Below, piece by piece: positions 45,158 to 53,605 of a stretch of DNA of 64,000 bases. The notes under the pieces were generated by a model. The model was not told where the DNA came from. It saw nothing but the letters and a program-made list of their open reading frames with translations, and did no database searches. Each line of letters begins with the position of its first letter. Position 1 is the first letter of the stretch. The DNA is from an uncultured Chitinophaga sp. GTDB lineage: Bacteria; Bacteroidota; Bacteroidia; Cytophagales; Cyclobacteriaceae. Made by a program: the position numbers and the translations under genes. The DNA is taken from the NCBI GenBank assembly GCA_902168205.1, contig CABHOK010000003.1, forward strand, positions 1,426,001-1,490,000, read 5' to 3'.

Positions 45158-45181
45158 TCATTTCTTGCTAAATTCACTGTC

Positions 45182-46258
45182 ATGCGCGATTCTGCTGTTT
45201 CGAGGAGAGATTTATTGAAGGGAATGCTGATGCTTCCCGCCCTGACCGGCTTCAAAAATTTTCTTGAGGACGATGCGAAAATGTCGCCTTTTGCCAAAAG
45301 ACTGAAGCCAATAGGCCGCAGGCTTGAGATGGACGGATGGTATATCTGGTGCAACAGTCCCATCTACGGGCCTGATGGAAAAGTACACGTTTTCTTTTCG
45401 CGCTGGCCTGCGCAGCGTGGCATGGGCGGGTGGATCAATTCAAGTGAAATTGCGCACGCGGTTGCTGACGATGCCGAAGCATCTTTTCAATATGTGAGCA
45501 CGATACTCGCTCCGCGCGGTGCAGGCTACTGGGATGGCACCACGTGTCATAATCCTCACATTCAATATATAGATGGAAAGTATTGTCTCTTTTATATGGG
45601 TAATGCGAATGGAAAGACGGATACCAAACGCATCGGTCTTGCGGTAGCCACTACGTTGTACGGCCCGTGGACGCGGCCCGATAAACCTTTGCTGGAACCT
45701 GGACCGGAAGGTGCGTGGGATGATCATTGTACTACCAACCCGGCTTTCATCAAACATCCCGATGGTCAATACTGGCTATACTATAAATCGTGGAACACAA
45801 AAGAATATATAGCGGCAGCCGGTCAACCTATTCGGGGCAATCGTAAATACGGACTGGCCACTGCGGATGCACTCGAAGGTCCTTATATCAAATCCGCATC
45901 GAACCCGGTGGTAGATTTTTCTTCACTTGGTAACAATCGCCAGTTCGAAGATGCTTTTGTATGGCGTGAGCATAATACGTTCAACATGATTGCACGAGAC
46001 ATGGGCTTCTTCAATCACGAAGCGGGTTTACACCTGCAATCCAAAGATGGTATGAAATGGTCTGAGCCGCGCATCGCCTATAAAGAATTAAAGACGTATG
46101 CGGATGAACCACCGGCACCGGCTCACCTGAAACGCTATGGCAGACTGGAACGTCCGCAGTTATTAATGAAGGACGATAAGCCGGTATATATGTTCACGGC
46201 AGCGCAGGGAGGGAATTACATGACTTCATCAGCCTTTGTTTTCAAACTCAAATCCTAA
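45182..46258 (+). CDS. GH43-like five-bladed propeller glycosidase, Tat-type signal
   Basis: 358 residues. The N-terminus has a twin-arginine motif, SRRDLLKGMLMLPALTGF, suggesting export by Tat. The rest resembles GH43/GH32-type beta-propellers. Recurrent blades include HVFFSRWPAQRGMGGWI, GTTCHNPHIQYIDGKYCLFY, HCTTNPAFIKHPDGQYWLYY, EDAFVWREHNTFNMIAR and LERPQLLMKDDKPVYMF. The exact family and catalytic residues are not certain. It probably acts on arabinan or galactan side chains, or on unusual linkages of rhamnogalacturonan. It is first in the plus-strand degradative unit. The start was set at MRDSAVSRR, not the long upstream extension. Confidence 0.78.
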   Translation: MRDSAVSRRDLLKGMLMLPALTGFKNFLEDDAKMSPFAKRLKPIGRRLEMDGWYIWCNSPIYGPDGKVHVFFSRWPAQRGMGGWINSSEIAHAVADDAEASFQYVSTILAPRGAGYWDGTTCHNPHIQYIDGKYCLFYMGNANGKTDTKRIGLAVATTLYGPWTRPDKPLLEPGPEGAWDDHCTTNPAFIKHPDGQYWLYYKSWNTKEYIAAAGQPIRGNRKYGLATADALEGPYIKSASNPVVDFSSLGNNRQFEDAFVWREHNTFNMIARDMGFFNHEAGLHLQSKDGMKWSEPRIAYKELKTYADEPPAPAHLKRYGRLERPQLLMKDDKPVYMFTAAQGGNYMTSSAFVFKLKS

Positions 46259-46287
46259 AAAGAATAATCACTTTAACAACCTGAAGT

Positions 46288-47655
46288 ATGAGCGACAACA
46301 TTTTAACCCGGAGAAAATTCATGGCCACGGCAGGAACCGCTGTAGCAGGAGCCATGGTGATGAGTCCATTTGCAGCTGCTGCAACGGAGTGGGCACCGGC
46401 CAAAAAGAAGAAGATTGCTATTGTGGGTACGGGAAGCCGGGCACTCGGCATGTGGTCGAAAGATGTAGCGATGTCGTACCCGGAAAATGTAGAATACGTT
46501 GGCTTATGCGATGTAAACCCTGGTCGTCTTGAATCTTTTAAAGCAGCAGCCGGATTTACCTGTCCGACCTTTACCGATTTTGAAAAGATGATGAAAACGG
46601 CAAAACCCGATGTGCTTATTGTGACCACCGTGGATGCCACGCATCATGAGTATATCATTAAAGGTATGGAGATGGGAGCGGACATCATCACTGAGAAACC
46701 AATGACCACCGATGAGCAAAAGTGTGAAGCTATATTACAGGCAGAGAAACGCACTGGTAAAAAAGTTACGGTAACTTTCAACTATCGTTACTCTCCGCAT
46801 CGTGCCAAGCTATATGAGTTACTTCGCAGCGGTACGATCGGTGATCTTACTTCTGTCGATTTTCATTGGTATCTCGATACCGGTCACGGTTCCGATTATT
46901 TCAGGAGGTGGCATCGTCTCAAAGAGAAAGGTGGTACACTCTGGGTACATAAAGCCACGCACCATTTTGATTTGCTCAACTGGTGGATTGAATCCGATCC
47001 TGCCGAAGTATATGCCAGTGGTTCTTTGGAGTTTTACGGCAAGAACAATTCATTCCGTCATACCAACTGCAGACCCTGTCCGCATAAAGAGAAGTGTAAT
47101 TTTTATTGGGATGTTACCAAAAACCAGATGTATACCATGCTCTACGTAAACAACGAAAAGCATGATGGTTACCTGCGCGATGGCTGCGTCTGGAAAGAAG
47201 ATATCAATATATATGATAAGATGGCTGCTACCATCAAGTATGCGAATGGTGTGCAGGTGAGTTACTCGCTTACAACCTACTCGCCATACGAAGGCTATCG
47301 CATTGCGTTCAACGGTACAAAAGGAAGAATTGATGTGTGGATCGAAGAGAGTAATCCGCTCCTGGAGAAACCGTATGATGAAATCATGATCACGCACAAT
47401 TTCGGAACACGTGAATTTATACAAGTGCCACACGGTACCAGCGGACACGGTGGTGGCGATCGCTTGTTGAAAGATAAAATTTTCGGGGGCGTTACCGAAG
47501 ATCCGCTGCATCAGTCGGCCAGCGTGCGCGATGGCGCATTGTCCATTCTCGTAGGTATAGCAGCGCGTAAGAGCTGTGAGACAGGTTTGCCGGTAAAGAT
47601 TGCAGACCTCACCAGCATCAAGCCTGAAACAAAAAGACAATTTGTAACCAGTTAA
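46288..47655 (+). CDS. Gfo/Idh/MocA-family oxidoreductase with Tat signal
   Basis: 455 residues. The twin-arginine signal LTRRKFMATAGTAVAGAM is followed by an N-terminal Rossmann domain KKKIAIVGTGSRALGMWSKD. The catalytic-region motif is ITEKPMTTDEQKCEAI near residue 132, with FNYRYSPHRAKLYELLRSG and a long C-terminal alpha/beta domain containing a Cys-rich stretch NCRPCPHKEKCNFYW. Related exported enzymes use tightly bound NAD(P) to process sugars, as in the GH109 glycosidases. Here it lies in a rhamnogalacturonan cluster, so the substrate may be a pectin sugar. The Cys-rich segment is unusual. Confidence 0.85.
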   Translation: MSDNILTRRKFMATAGTAVAGAMVMSPFAAAATEWAPAKKKKIAIVGTGSRALGMWSKDVAMSYPENVEYVGLCDVNPGRLESFKAAAGFTCPTFTDFEKMMKTAKPDVLIVTTVDATHHEYIIKGMEMGADIITEKPMTTDEQKCEAILQAEKRTGKKVTVTFNYRYSPHRAKLYELLRSGTIGDLTSVDFHWYLDTGHGSDYFRRWHRLKEKGGTLWVHKATHHFDLLNWWIESDPAEVYASGSLEFYGKNNSFRHTNCRPCPHKEKCNFYWDVTKNQMYTMLYVNNEKHDGYLRDGCVWKEDINIYDKMAATIKYANGVQVSYSLTTYSPYEGYRIAFNGTKGRIDVWIEESNPLLEKPYDEIMITHNFGTREFIQVPHGTSGHGGGDRLLKDKIFGGVTEDPLHQSASVRDGALSILVGIAARKSCETGLPVKIADLTSIKPETKRQFVTS

Positions 47656-47665
47656 GATTTCGTAT

Positions 47666-49018
47666 ATGATCAACGCTATCGCGAAATACGGATGCCTGCT
47701 ATATATACTCCTGGTGTGTGTAACTGCGCGGGCACAGAATACAAAAGGAAATGACAGCAACACTCCGCTACATGCCCTGCAACCGAACTATAAAATTCCA
47801 TACGGTAAAACTACTACGCAGGATGTAAAGCAAGTGATGGATCGCGTGCTGGCATACCTGGCAGAAGTTACACCGACTCAAGTAGTCGATCGAAAAACGG
47901 GTTCCGTTATCACGGACCTGAAGAAGCCGGTGAAGGATGCTATTGTAAAAGCCGGAGACTTTCGTCTGACGAGTTATGAGTGGGGAGTAACCTATGGCGC
48001 GATGTTGCTGGCCGGTGAAGTTACCGGTGACAAACGCTATAGCGAGTATACATCTGCACGGTTTAAATTTCTGGCAGAGGCAGCTCCGTATTTCCGTGCG
48101 TATGGTAATGCGTTTCCGGATGAGCGTAACCCCTTTAGACAAGTGCTTGAGCCTCACGCGCTCGATGATGCCGGTGCCGTGTGTGCTGCGATGATCAAAG
48201 GACTTCGTGGTGGTATCAATGCTGACCTTCGTCCGTTGATCGATAACTATATCAACTATATTCTTACCAAAGAGTATAGATTGACGGATGGTACACTGGC
48301 GCGAAATCGTCCGCTACCCAATACGTTGTGGCTGGATGATCTTTATATGAGCGTACCCGCGATAGCACAGATGGGTAAGCTTACTGGTGACCGCAAGTAT
48401 TACGATGAAGCTGTTAAACAGATCCGCCAGTTCTCGCAGCGTATGTTCAATAAAGAGAAGAAACTATATATGCACGGCTGGGTGGAAAGCATGGATGTAC
48501 ATCCGCAGTTTCATTGGGCACGCGCCAACGGCTGGGCATTGATGACAATGGTGGAGGTATTAGATGTACTTCCCGAAGATCATCCAGAAAGACCTTTGGT
48601 GTTAGGACTTCTCAAAGATCACATTCAGGGATTAGCGCAGCATCAGTCTGGCGATGGTTTCTGGCATCAGCTCATTGATAGGAATGATTCATATCTCGAA
48701 ACATCAGCTACCGCTATATATGCACATTGTATTGCCCATGCGATCAATAAAGGTTGGATCAACCGTGAAGCGCATGCTCCAATGGCGTTGCTCGCATGGA
48801 ATGCAGTAGCTACAAAAGTAAATGCACAGGGACAAGTGGAAGGCACGTGTGTTGGAACCGGTATGGCGTTCGATCCTGCGTTCTATTATTACCGACCGGT
48901 AAATGTATATGCAGCGCATGGTTACGGACCTGTGTTGCTTGCCGGTGCATCGATCTATAGTCTTTTAAAAAATCATCCGGCTGATATTAACGATAGCGCC
49001 CTGATGTTCCCCAAGTAA
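47666..49018 (+). CDS. GH105-type unsaturated rhamnogalacturonyl hydrolase
   Basis: 450 residues with signal peptide 1-24. It is an (alpha/alpha)6 barrel with DFRLTSYEWGVTYGAMLLAG, LDDAGAVCAAMIKGLRGG, LWLDDLYMSVPAIAQMGKL, HWARANGWALMTMVEVLD and DGFWHQLIDRNDSYLETSAT. The ARANGWA segment is the equivalent of RGNGW in the paralog at 35.2 kb, from which it differs in length and loops. It cleaves unsaturated galacturonic acid from rhamnogalacturonan oligosaccharides. It lies 10 bp after the oxidoreductase gene and 8 bp before the acetylesterase gene, in one operon. Confidence 0.9.
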   Translation: MINAIAKYGCLLYILLVCVTARAQNTKGNDSNTPLHALQPNYKIPYGKTTTQDVKQVMDRVLAYLAEVTPTQVVDRKTGSVITDLKKPVKDAIVKAGDFRLTSYEWGVTYGAMLLAGEVTGDKRYSEYTSARFKFLAEAAPYFRAYGNAFPDERNPFRQVLEPHALDDAGAVCAAMIKGLRGGINADLRPLIDNYINYILTKEYRLTDGTLARNRPLPNTLWLDDLYMSVPAIAQMGKLTGDRKYYDEAVKQIRQFSQRMFNKEKKLYMHGWVESMDVHPQFHWARANGWALMTMVEVLDVLPEDHPERPLVLGLLKDHIQGLAQHQSGDGFWHQLIDRNDSYLETSATAIYAHCIAHAINKGWINREAHAPMALLAWNAVATKVNAQGQVEGTCVGTGMAFDPAFYYYRPVNVYAAHGYGPVLLAGASIYSLLKNHPADINDSALMFPK

Positions 49019-49026
49019 TTTAGAGT

Positions 49027-49800
49027 ATGAGATATATAGTACTATTAGTGTTGCTGGGTATAGCAACATCGTTTACAGTTCAGAAACAGAAGCCTGTTAT
49101 ATACCTGGTGGGCGATTCAACCGTGAAGAATGGAAGTGGTAAAGGTGACAGTGGCTTGTGGGGCTGGGGAGATTTTCTCTATACCCAGTTTGATACAACC
49201 AAAGTGCGTATCGAAAATCACGCCCGCGGTGGACGAAGCAGTCGCACGTACCAAACCGAAGGGCTTTGGGACAACGTGCTGGCAAACGTAAAGCCCGGTG
49301 ACTATATCATTATGCAGTTTGGTCATAACGATGGCGGGGCGATTAATGATACGTTGCGTGCCCGCGGATCGATACGCGGTATAGGAGAGGAGACTGAAGA
49401 GATCGACAATCTCATCACGCATAAACATGAGATCGTGCATTCATACGGATGGTATATGCGCAAGTATATACGCGATGCCAAAGCGAAGGGCGCTATACCG
49501 ATTGTATGCTCGCTCGTAGCGCGCAATGTCTGGAAGGATGGTAAGGTTGTCCGCTCCACGGACAGTTATGCAACGTGGGCTGCGGATGTAGCAAAGGCTG
49601 AAGGGGCATACTATATAGATCTGAATGACCTGGTAGCATCGCGCTATGAACAACTCGGACCGGAGGAAGTCAAGTCGAAACTTTTCCTGGAAGATCATAC
49701 GCATACTACCGAGGCAGGAGCGAGGATTAATGCTGCGCTCGTAGCGGAGGCGATTAGAGGGGAGAAGAAGCTTGCTTTGAGGAAGTTTTTACGTGTTTAA
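49027..49800 (+). CDS. Rhamnogalacturonan acetylesterase (SGNH hydrolase)
   Basis: 257 residues, exported (signal about 1-18). The four SGNH blocks are present: VIYLVGDSTVKNG (catalytic Ser), the Gly in ENHARGGRSSRTY, Asn in IIMQFGHNDGG, and the catalytic DxxH as EDHTHTTEAGA near residue 226. It removes acetyl groups from the rhamnogalacturonan backbone so that the lyase can act. It is encoded between the GH105 enzyme and the PL11 lyase. The last 20 residues are basic. The gene ends within sequence that resembles the repeat directly downstream. Confidence 0.93.
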   Translation: MRYIVLLVLLGIATSFTVQKQKPVIYLVGDSTVKNGSGKGDSGLWGWGDFLYTQFDTTKVRIENHARGGRSSRTYQTEGLWDNVLANVKPGDYIIMQFGHNDGGAINDTLRARGSIRGIGEETEEIDNLITHKHEIVHSYGWYMRKYIRDAKAKGAIPIVCSLVARNVWKDGKVVRSTDSYATWAADVAKAEGAYYIDLNDLVASRYEQLGPEEVKSKLFLEDHTHTTEAGARINAALVAEAIRGEKKLALRKFLRV

Positions 49801-49863
49801 GTTTTTACGTGTGTATGTTAGATGTGTTGAGGTGTTGGTGTGTTGAGGTGTTGAGGTGTTGAT
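49787..49863. repeat. GTGTTGAG tandem repeat, copy 2
   Basis: GTTTTTACGTGT appears twice (around 49786 and 49801), followed by four to five GTGTTGAG/GTGTTGGT units up to 49862. It resembles the block at 28198-28234. It overlaps the last codons of the acetylesterase gene and lies in front of the PL11 gene. Confidence 0.65.
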
Positions 49864-49900
49864 GTTTGTGGAGGTATATTTTGAGATAAAGCGATAAGAT

Positions 49901-51778
49901 ATGTATAGGTTGGGAATTATAGGTATACTGGTCTTAATGAGTACGAGTGTTTTTGCTCAGCGGTATATGGAGGATATTGGGAGAGGGGTGGTGGCTGTGA
50001 GGCAGGATATGAAAAAGGTTTTTGTGAGTTGGCGTTTGTTGATAGATGATCCGGATGATGTTGTGTTTAATATATATAGAATTACGGATGGTAAAACTTT
50101 AAAGCTGAATAAGAAGCCGGTTGCTGATGTAACGTTCTTTGTGGACGAGACGGCAGATCTTTCAAAGACCAATGAATGGTTTGTTCGTGCTGTTGTGAAT
50201 AAGATGGAGCAGGCTGCGAGTAAATCTTTTTCGATGGCGGCTAGCCACGCTGTTGGACAGTATCTCACGGTGCCTTTGAAGACTCCGCAAGGATATACGC
50301 CTAATGATGGATCGGTAGGTGACCTCGATGGTGATGGTGAATATGAATTGGTAATTCACATGACGGGGAAAGCGCACGATAATTCTCATAAGGGTATAAC
50401 GGACGAACCCGTTCTTCATGCCTATAAACTGGATGGGACATTGTTGTGGTCTGTTAATCTTGGAAGGAATATTCGCGAGGGTGCGCACTATACGCAATTT
50501 ATAGTGTATGATCTGGATGGTGATGGTAAAGCTGAAGTTGCCTGTAAAACGGCCGATGGTACAAAGGACGGTAAGGGTGTAGTGATCGGTGATGCGAATG
50601 CAAACTATGTTAATGACGGTGGCTATATATTAAAAGGTCCGGAGTACCTGACTATATTTGATGGTGTTACGGGTGGAGCGCTGGCTACAACACGTTATAT
50701 ACCTCCGCGGCATCCGGATACGGAAAATCCTACGACTGAACAATTGAAAGAAGTGTGGGGAGATGGTTATGGTAATCGCATGGATCGTTTCCTCGCGTGT
50801 GTTGCTTACCTGGATGGCGAGCGTCCTTCCTTGATCATGGCGCGTGGATACTATACGCGCACGGTGCTGGCCGCCTGGAATTGGCGTGATGGTAAATTGA
50901 GTTCGGTATGGACGTTTGATAGTGATGCTTCAGAAGAGAATCGTAAATTCCGCGGACAAGGTAATCACAATCTCAGTGTTGGTGATGTGGATGGCGATGG
51001 TAAAGATGAAATCATTTATGGCGCCTGTGTGATTGACGATTCTGGTAAAGGACTATACTCTACAGCGCTTGGTCATGGTGACGCGCTTCATTTCTCTGAT
51101 CTTGATCCTGATCGTCCGGGGCTTGAGGTATTTGATATACAGGAACGATTTGATGATGCCGGAGCACATTTTCGTGACGCAAAAACCGGTGAGATACTTT
51201 GGAAAAAGCCTTCGGTAAAGGCTGGTGATGATGGTGAAGGTCCTGGACGTGGCAATTCATTTGACATAGACCCGCGGTATAAGGGAAGTGAGAGTTGGGT
51301 GCGCGGGGCGAACATTACCGGGCTGTTCAATGCAAAAGGAGAGAAGATCGCGGAGAAGGAACCGGGTGCCTGTAATTTTGCCGTATGGTGGGATGGCGAC
51401 CTGCTACGCGAGCTGCTCGACAAGAATATAATTTACAAATGGGATTGGAAGAGCAGTACACTGCAGCCTTTGTTAACCGCAGAAGAGTGTACCGCCAACA
51501 ACGGAACCAAAGCAACGCCCGTGCTAAGCGCAGACCTCTTTGGCGACTGGCGTGAAGAAGTGATCTGGCGCACCAACGATAATACAGCACTTCATATATA
51601 TACCACCACGATACCTACAACATACCGTTTCACTACACTGATGCACGACCCGGTATACCGCCTTGGTATAGTTTGGCAGAATGTAGCCTATAATCAACCT
51701 CCGCATGTTGGATATTATTTAGGTGAAGGAATGAAGAAGCCGGTGCGGCCTGCTGTAAAAATCGTTGGAAGGAAATAA
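49901..51778 (+). CDS. Rhamnogalacturonan lyase, PL11
   Basis: 625 residues with signal peptide 1-19 (FAQ end). The N-terminal Fn3-like domain begins YMEDIGRGVVAVRQDMKKVF, followed by an eight-bladed propeller with calcium-binding DLDGDGEYELVIH, YDLDGDGKAEVACKT and GDVDGDGKDEIIYGACV repeats. GEGPGRGNSFDIDP and FAVWWDGDLLRELLDKN are typical of PL11. It cleaves the GalA-Rha backbone by beta-elimination and releases unsaturated oligosaccharides used by the GH105 enzymes upstream. The 5' part of the gene is unusually G/T-rich on the coding strand compared with the 3' part. Confidence 0.94.
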   Translation: MYRLGIIGILVLMSTSVFAQRYMEDIGRGVVAVRQDMKKVFVSWRLLIDDPDDVVFNIYRITDGKTLKLNKKPVADVTFFVDETADLSKTNEWFVRAVVNKMEQAASKSFSMAASHAVGQYLTVPLKTPQGYTPNDGSVGDLDGDGEYELVIHMTGKAHDNSHKGITDEPVLHAYKLDGTLLWSVNLGRNIREGAHYTQFIVYDLDGDGKAEVACKTADGTKDGKGVVIGDANANYVNDGGYILKGPEYLTIFDGVTGGALATTRYIPPRHPDTENPTTEQLKEVWGDGYGNRMDRFLACVAYLDGERPSLIMARGYYTRTVLAAWNWRDGKLSSVWTFDSDASEENRKFRGQGNHNLSVGDVDGDGKDEIIYGACVIDDSGKGLYSTALGHGDALHFSDLDPDRPGLEVFDIQERFDDAGAHFRDAKTGEILWKKPSVKAGDDGEGPGRGNSFDIDPRYKGSESWVRGANITGLFNAKGEKIAEKEPGACNFAVWWDGDLLRELLDKNIIYKWDWKSSTLQPLLTAEECTANNGTKATPVLSADLFGDWREEVIWRTNDNTALHIYTTTIPTTYRFTTLMHDPVYRLGIVWQNVAYNQPPHVGYYLGEGMKKPVRPAVKIVGRK

Positions 51779-51934
51779 TTAATAATCACTAGGATTCAAT
51801 GGAATGAAGACTTCAATTGGATATTATACGTAAGTGCCTGTCTGTATAAATACGTAAAATATACTATATATAGTGGTGATGCTGGTTATTTGCAGCTGTT
51901 CTATAGCAAAGTAGAGAATGTTGGAAGAGAAAAA

Positions 51935-52684
51935 CTACTTCTCCCGAAGACTATTCATAACCTTGTTGGCAAAAACAAAGTCATCGAGTTCTTTTATACC
52001 GGAGTGTGTGATGTCGTTCTTGTTGCCTTCCCAAAGATTTTGCCCTTTATAGATGAACATGATCTTTTCACCTATACCCATCACGGAGTTCATGTCGTGT
52101 GTAACGACTACTGTCGTCATATCGTAATCTTGTGTTATGTCCTGGATCAGATCATCGATCAATACAGAAGTCTGTGGGTCAAGACCGGAGTTGGGTTCGT
52201 CACAGAAGAGATAGTTCGGATTGTTTACGATAGCACGTGCTATGCCTACACGCTTCTTCATACCACCGCTTATCTCGGAAGGCATTTTCTTATTTACGTT
52301 TTCGAGTCCTACGCGTTTGAGACAAAAGTTAACGCGCTCGATTTTTTCATCGAGCTTCATGCGGGTGAGTACATCGAGCGGGAACATTACGTTTTGTTCA
52401 ACGGTCTTGGAGTCGAACAACGCGCCCCCCTGGAAGAGCATACCGATTTCTCTGCGCACTTCTATTTTTAAGTCACGATCGCCTGCATAGAAATCACGAC
52501 CATCAAAAAATACTTGTCCCATGTCGGGTTTTGCCAACCCGACAATACATTTCAACAATACGCTTTTACCTGTACCACTGGCACCTATAATCAGGTTGGG
52601 TTTACCTTTCTCGAACGTACCGCTTACATTGTTGAGTACAAGCTTGTCGCCAAACGATTTGGTTATGCTTTGTATCTTGATCAT
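51935..52684 (-). CDS. mlaF: ABC transporter ATPase, Mla type
   Basis: 249 residues. Walker A is IIGASGTGKSVLLKCI, the signature ISGGMKKRVGIARAIV, Walker B NYLFCDEPNSGLDPQTS, and the switch His is VVVTHDMNSVM. The ILFQGGALFDSKTVEQNVMFPL region matches the MlaF/TGD3 family. It works with the MlaE-type permease encoded just upstream in a phospholipid (lipid-asymmetry) transport system. The genes overlap by ATGA at 52681-52684, so translation is probably coupled. A gene for an MlaD-type substrate protein is not adjacent. Confidence 0.93.
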   Translation of the reverse strand: MIKIQSITKSFGDKLVLNNVSGTFEKGKPNLIIGASGTGKSVLLKCIVGLAKPDMGQVFFDGRDFYAGDRDLKIEVRREIGMLFQGGALFDSKTVEQNVMFPLDVLTRMKLDEKIERVNFCLKRVGLENVNKKMPSEISGGMKKRVGIARAIVNNPNYLFCDEPNSGLDPQTSVLIDDLIQDITQDYDMTTVVVTHDMNSVMGIGEKIMFIYKGQNLWEGNKNDITHSGIKELDDFVFANKVMNSLREK

Positions 52685-53418
52685 TTTCCAAGTAAAAGTT
52701 GAGCCAGCAAATAATCGGAAATCAGTACGGCAATTACACTGCTGGTAACTGCTTTTGTACTGGATACACCAACTTCGAGTGCACCGCCTTGTGTATTGTA
52801 TCCGTTGTATGAAGAGATAGACGAAACCAGAAATGCAAATACAACGGACTTGATAAGCGCAAAGGTGATGGTGAATTCATTATAGCCGGAGCGAAGTCCT
52901 AATATATAATCGGCCGGTGTGATAACGCCCGTAAGTGTTCCTGCCAGATACCCACCAAGCATACCACAGAAACCTGCGATGATCACCAGGAGCGGATACA
53001 TGAGCAGGGATGCAATGATTTTTGGAAGCACAAGGTAAGAGATGGAGTTGATACCCATTACTTCCAGTGCATCGATCTGTTCGGTGATGCGCATGGTACC
53101 AAGACCGCTGGCCATACTGGAGCCAACTTTACCGGCATAGATCACGGCAATAATAGTGGGCGCGAGTTCGAGCACGATCATCTCCCGGGCAACCTGCGAA
53201 ATAACGTAGTCGGGTATAAAATCACTCACCATGTTAAAGGCTGTTTGTACGGTGGTTACCGCGCCCATGAAGGTTGATACCAGCGCTACGAGAAAAAGCG
53301 AACCGATACCTATGGCAATACATTCTTCAAGAATAAGATGATAGTAGGTTCTGAACGACTCACGATTCGTAAACAGGTGTCCTAAAAAAATAAAGTACTT
53401 ACCAATCTCCGTTATCAT
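52681..53418 (-). CDS. mlaE: ABC transporter permease, Mla type
   Basis: 245 residues of the MlaE (DUF140/permease) family. It has an N-terminal amphipathic helix and five membrane helices, with MGAVTTVQTAFNM near residue 51 and VAREMIVLELAPTIIAVIYA near 77. The signature MRITEQIDALEVMGINSISY lies near 108. It forms the inner-membrane channel for phospholipid transport between inner and outer membranes with the overlapping mlaF product. The reading direction and overlap show one operon. Confidence 0.93.
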   Translation of the reverse strand: MITEIGKYFIFLGHLFTNRESFRTYYHLILEECIAIGIGSLFLVALVSTFMGAVTTVQTAFNMVSDFIPDYVISQVAREMIVLELAPTIIAVIYAGKVGSSMASGLGTMRITEQIDALEVMGINSISYLVLPKIIASLLMYPLLVIIAGFCGMLGGYLAGTLTGVITPADYILGLRSGYNEFTITFALIKSVVFAFLVSSISSYNGYNTQGGALEVGVSSTKAVTSSVIAVLISDYLLAQLLLGK

Positions 53419-53605
53419 ACGTTAAGCATACGCCCTCATTATCTCGCTAAGATAATTGAAATTAAAACATCCGCAGTATAAGGATTTTTAACTTTCAAGT
53501 TTCAGATTTGCAGCGCTGGCGGTAAAGATCAGAAAAACAGCCCAATCGGTGTTAAATGTCTTACCTACAGGAGTATATCCCATATTTGCGTGTGAAATCC
53601 TTTTC

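Noticed and set aside
44966-45181. N-terminal extension of the GH43-like protein
   Set aside because: It would overlap the start of the GntR gene and the palindromic promoter region, and it would bury the twin-arginine signal inside the protein.
49824-49863. CRISPR-like appearance of GTGTTGAG repeats
   Set aside because: Units are 8 bases long and contiguous without spacers, so this is a simple tandem repeat.
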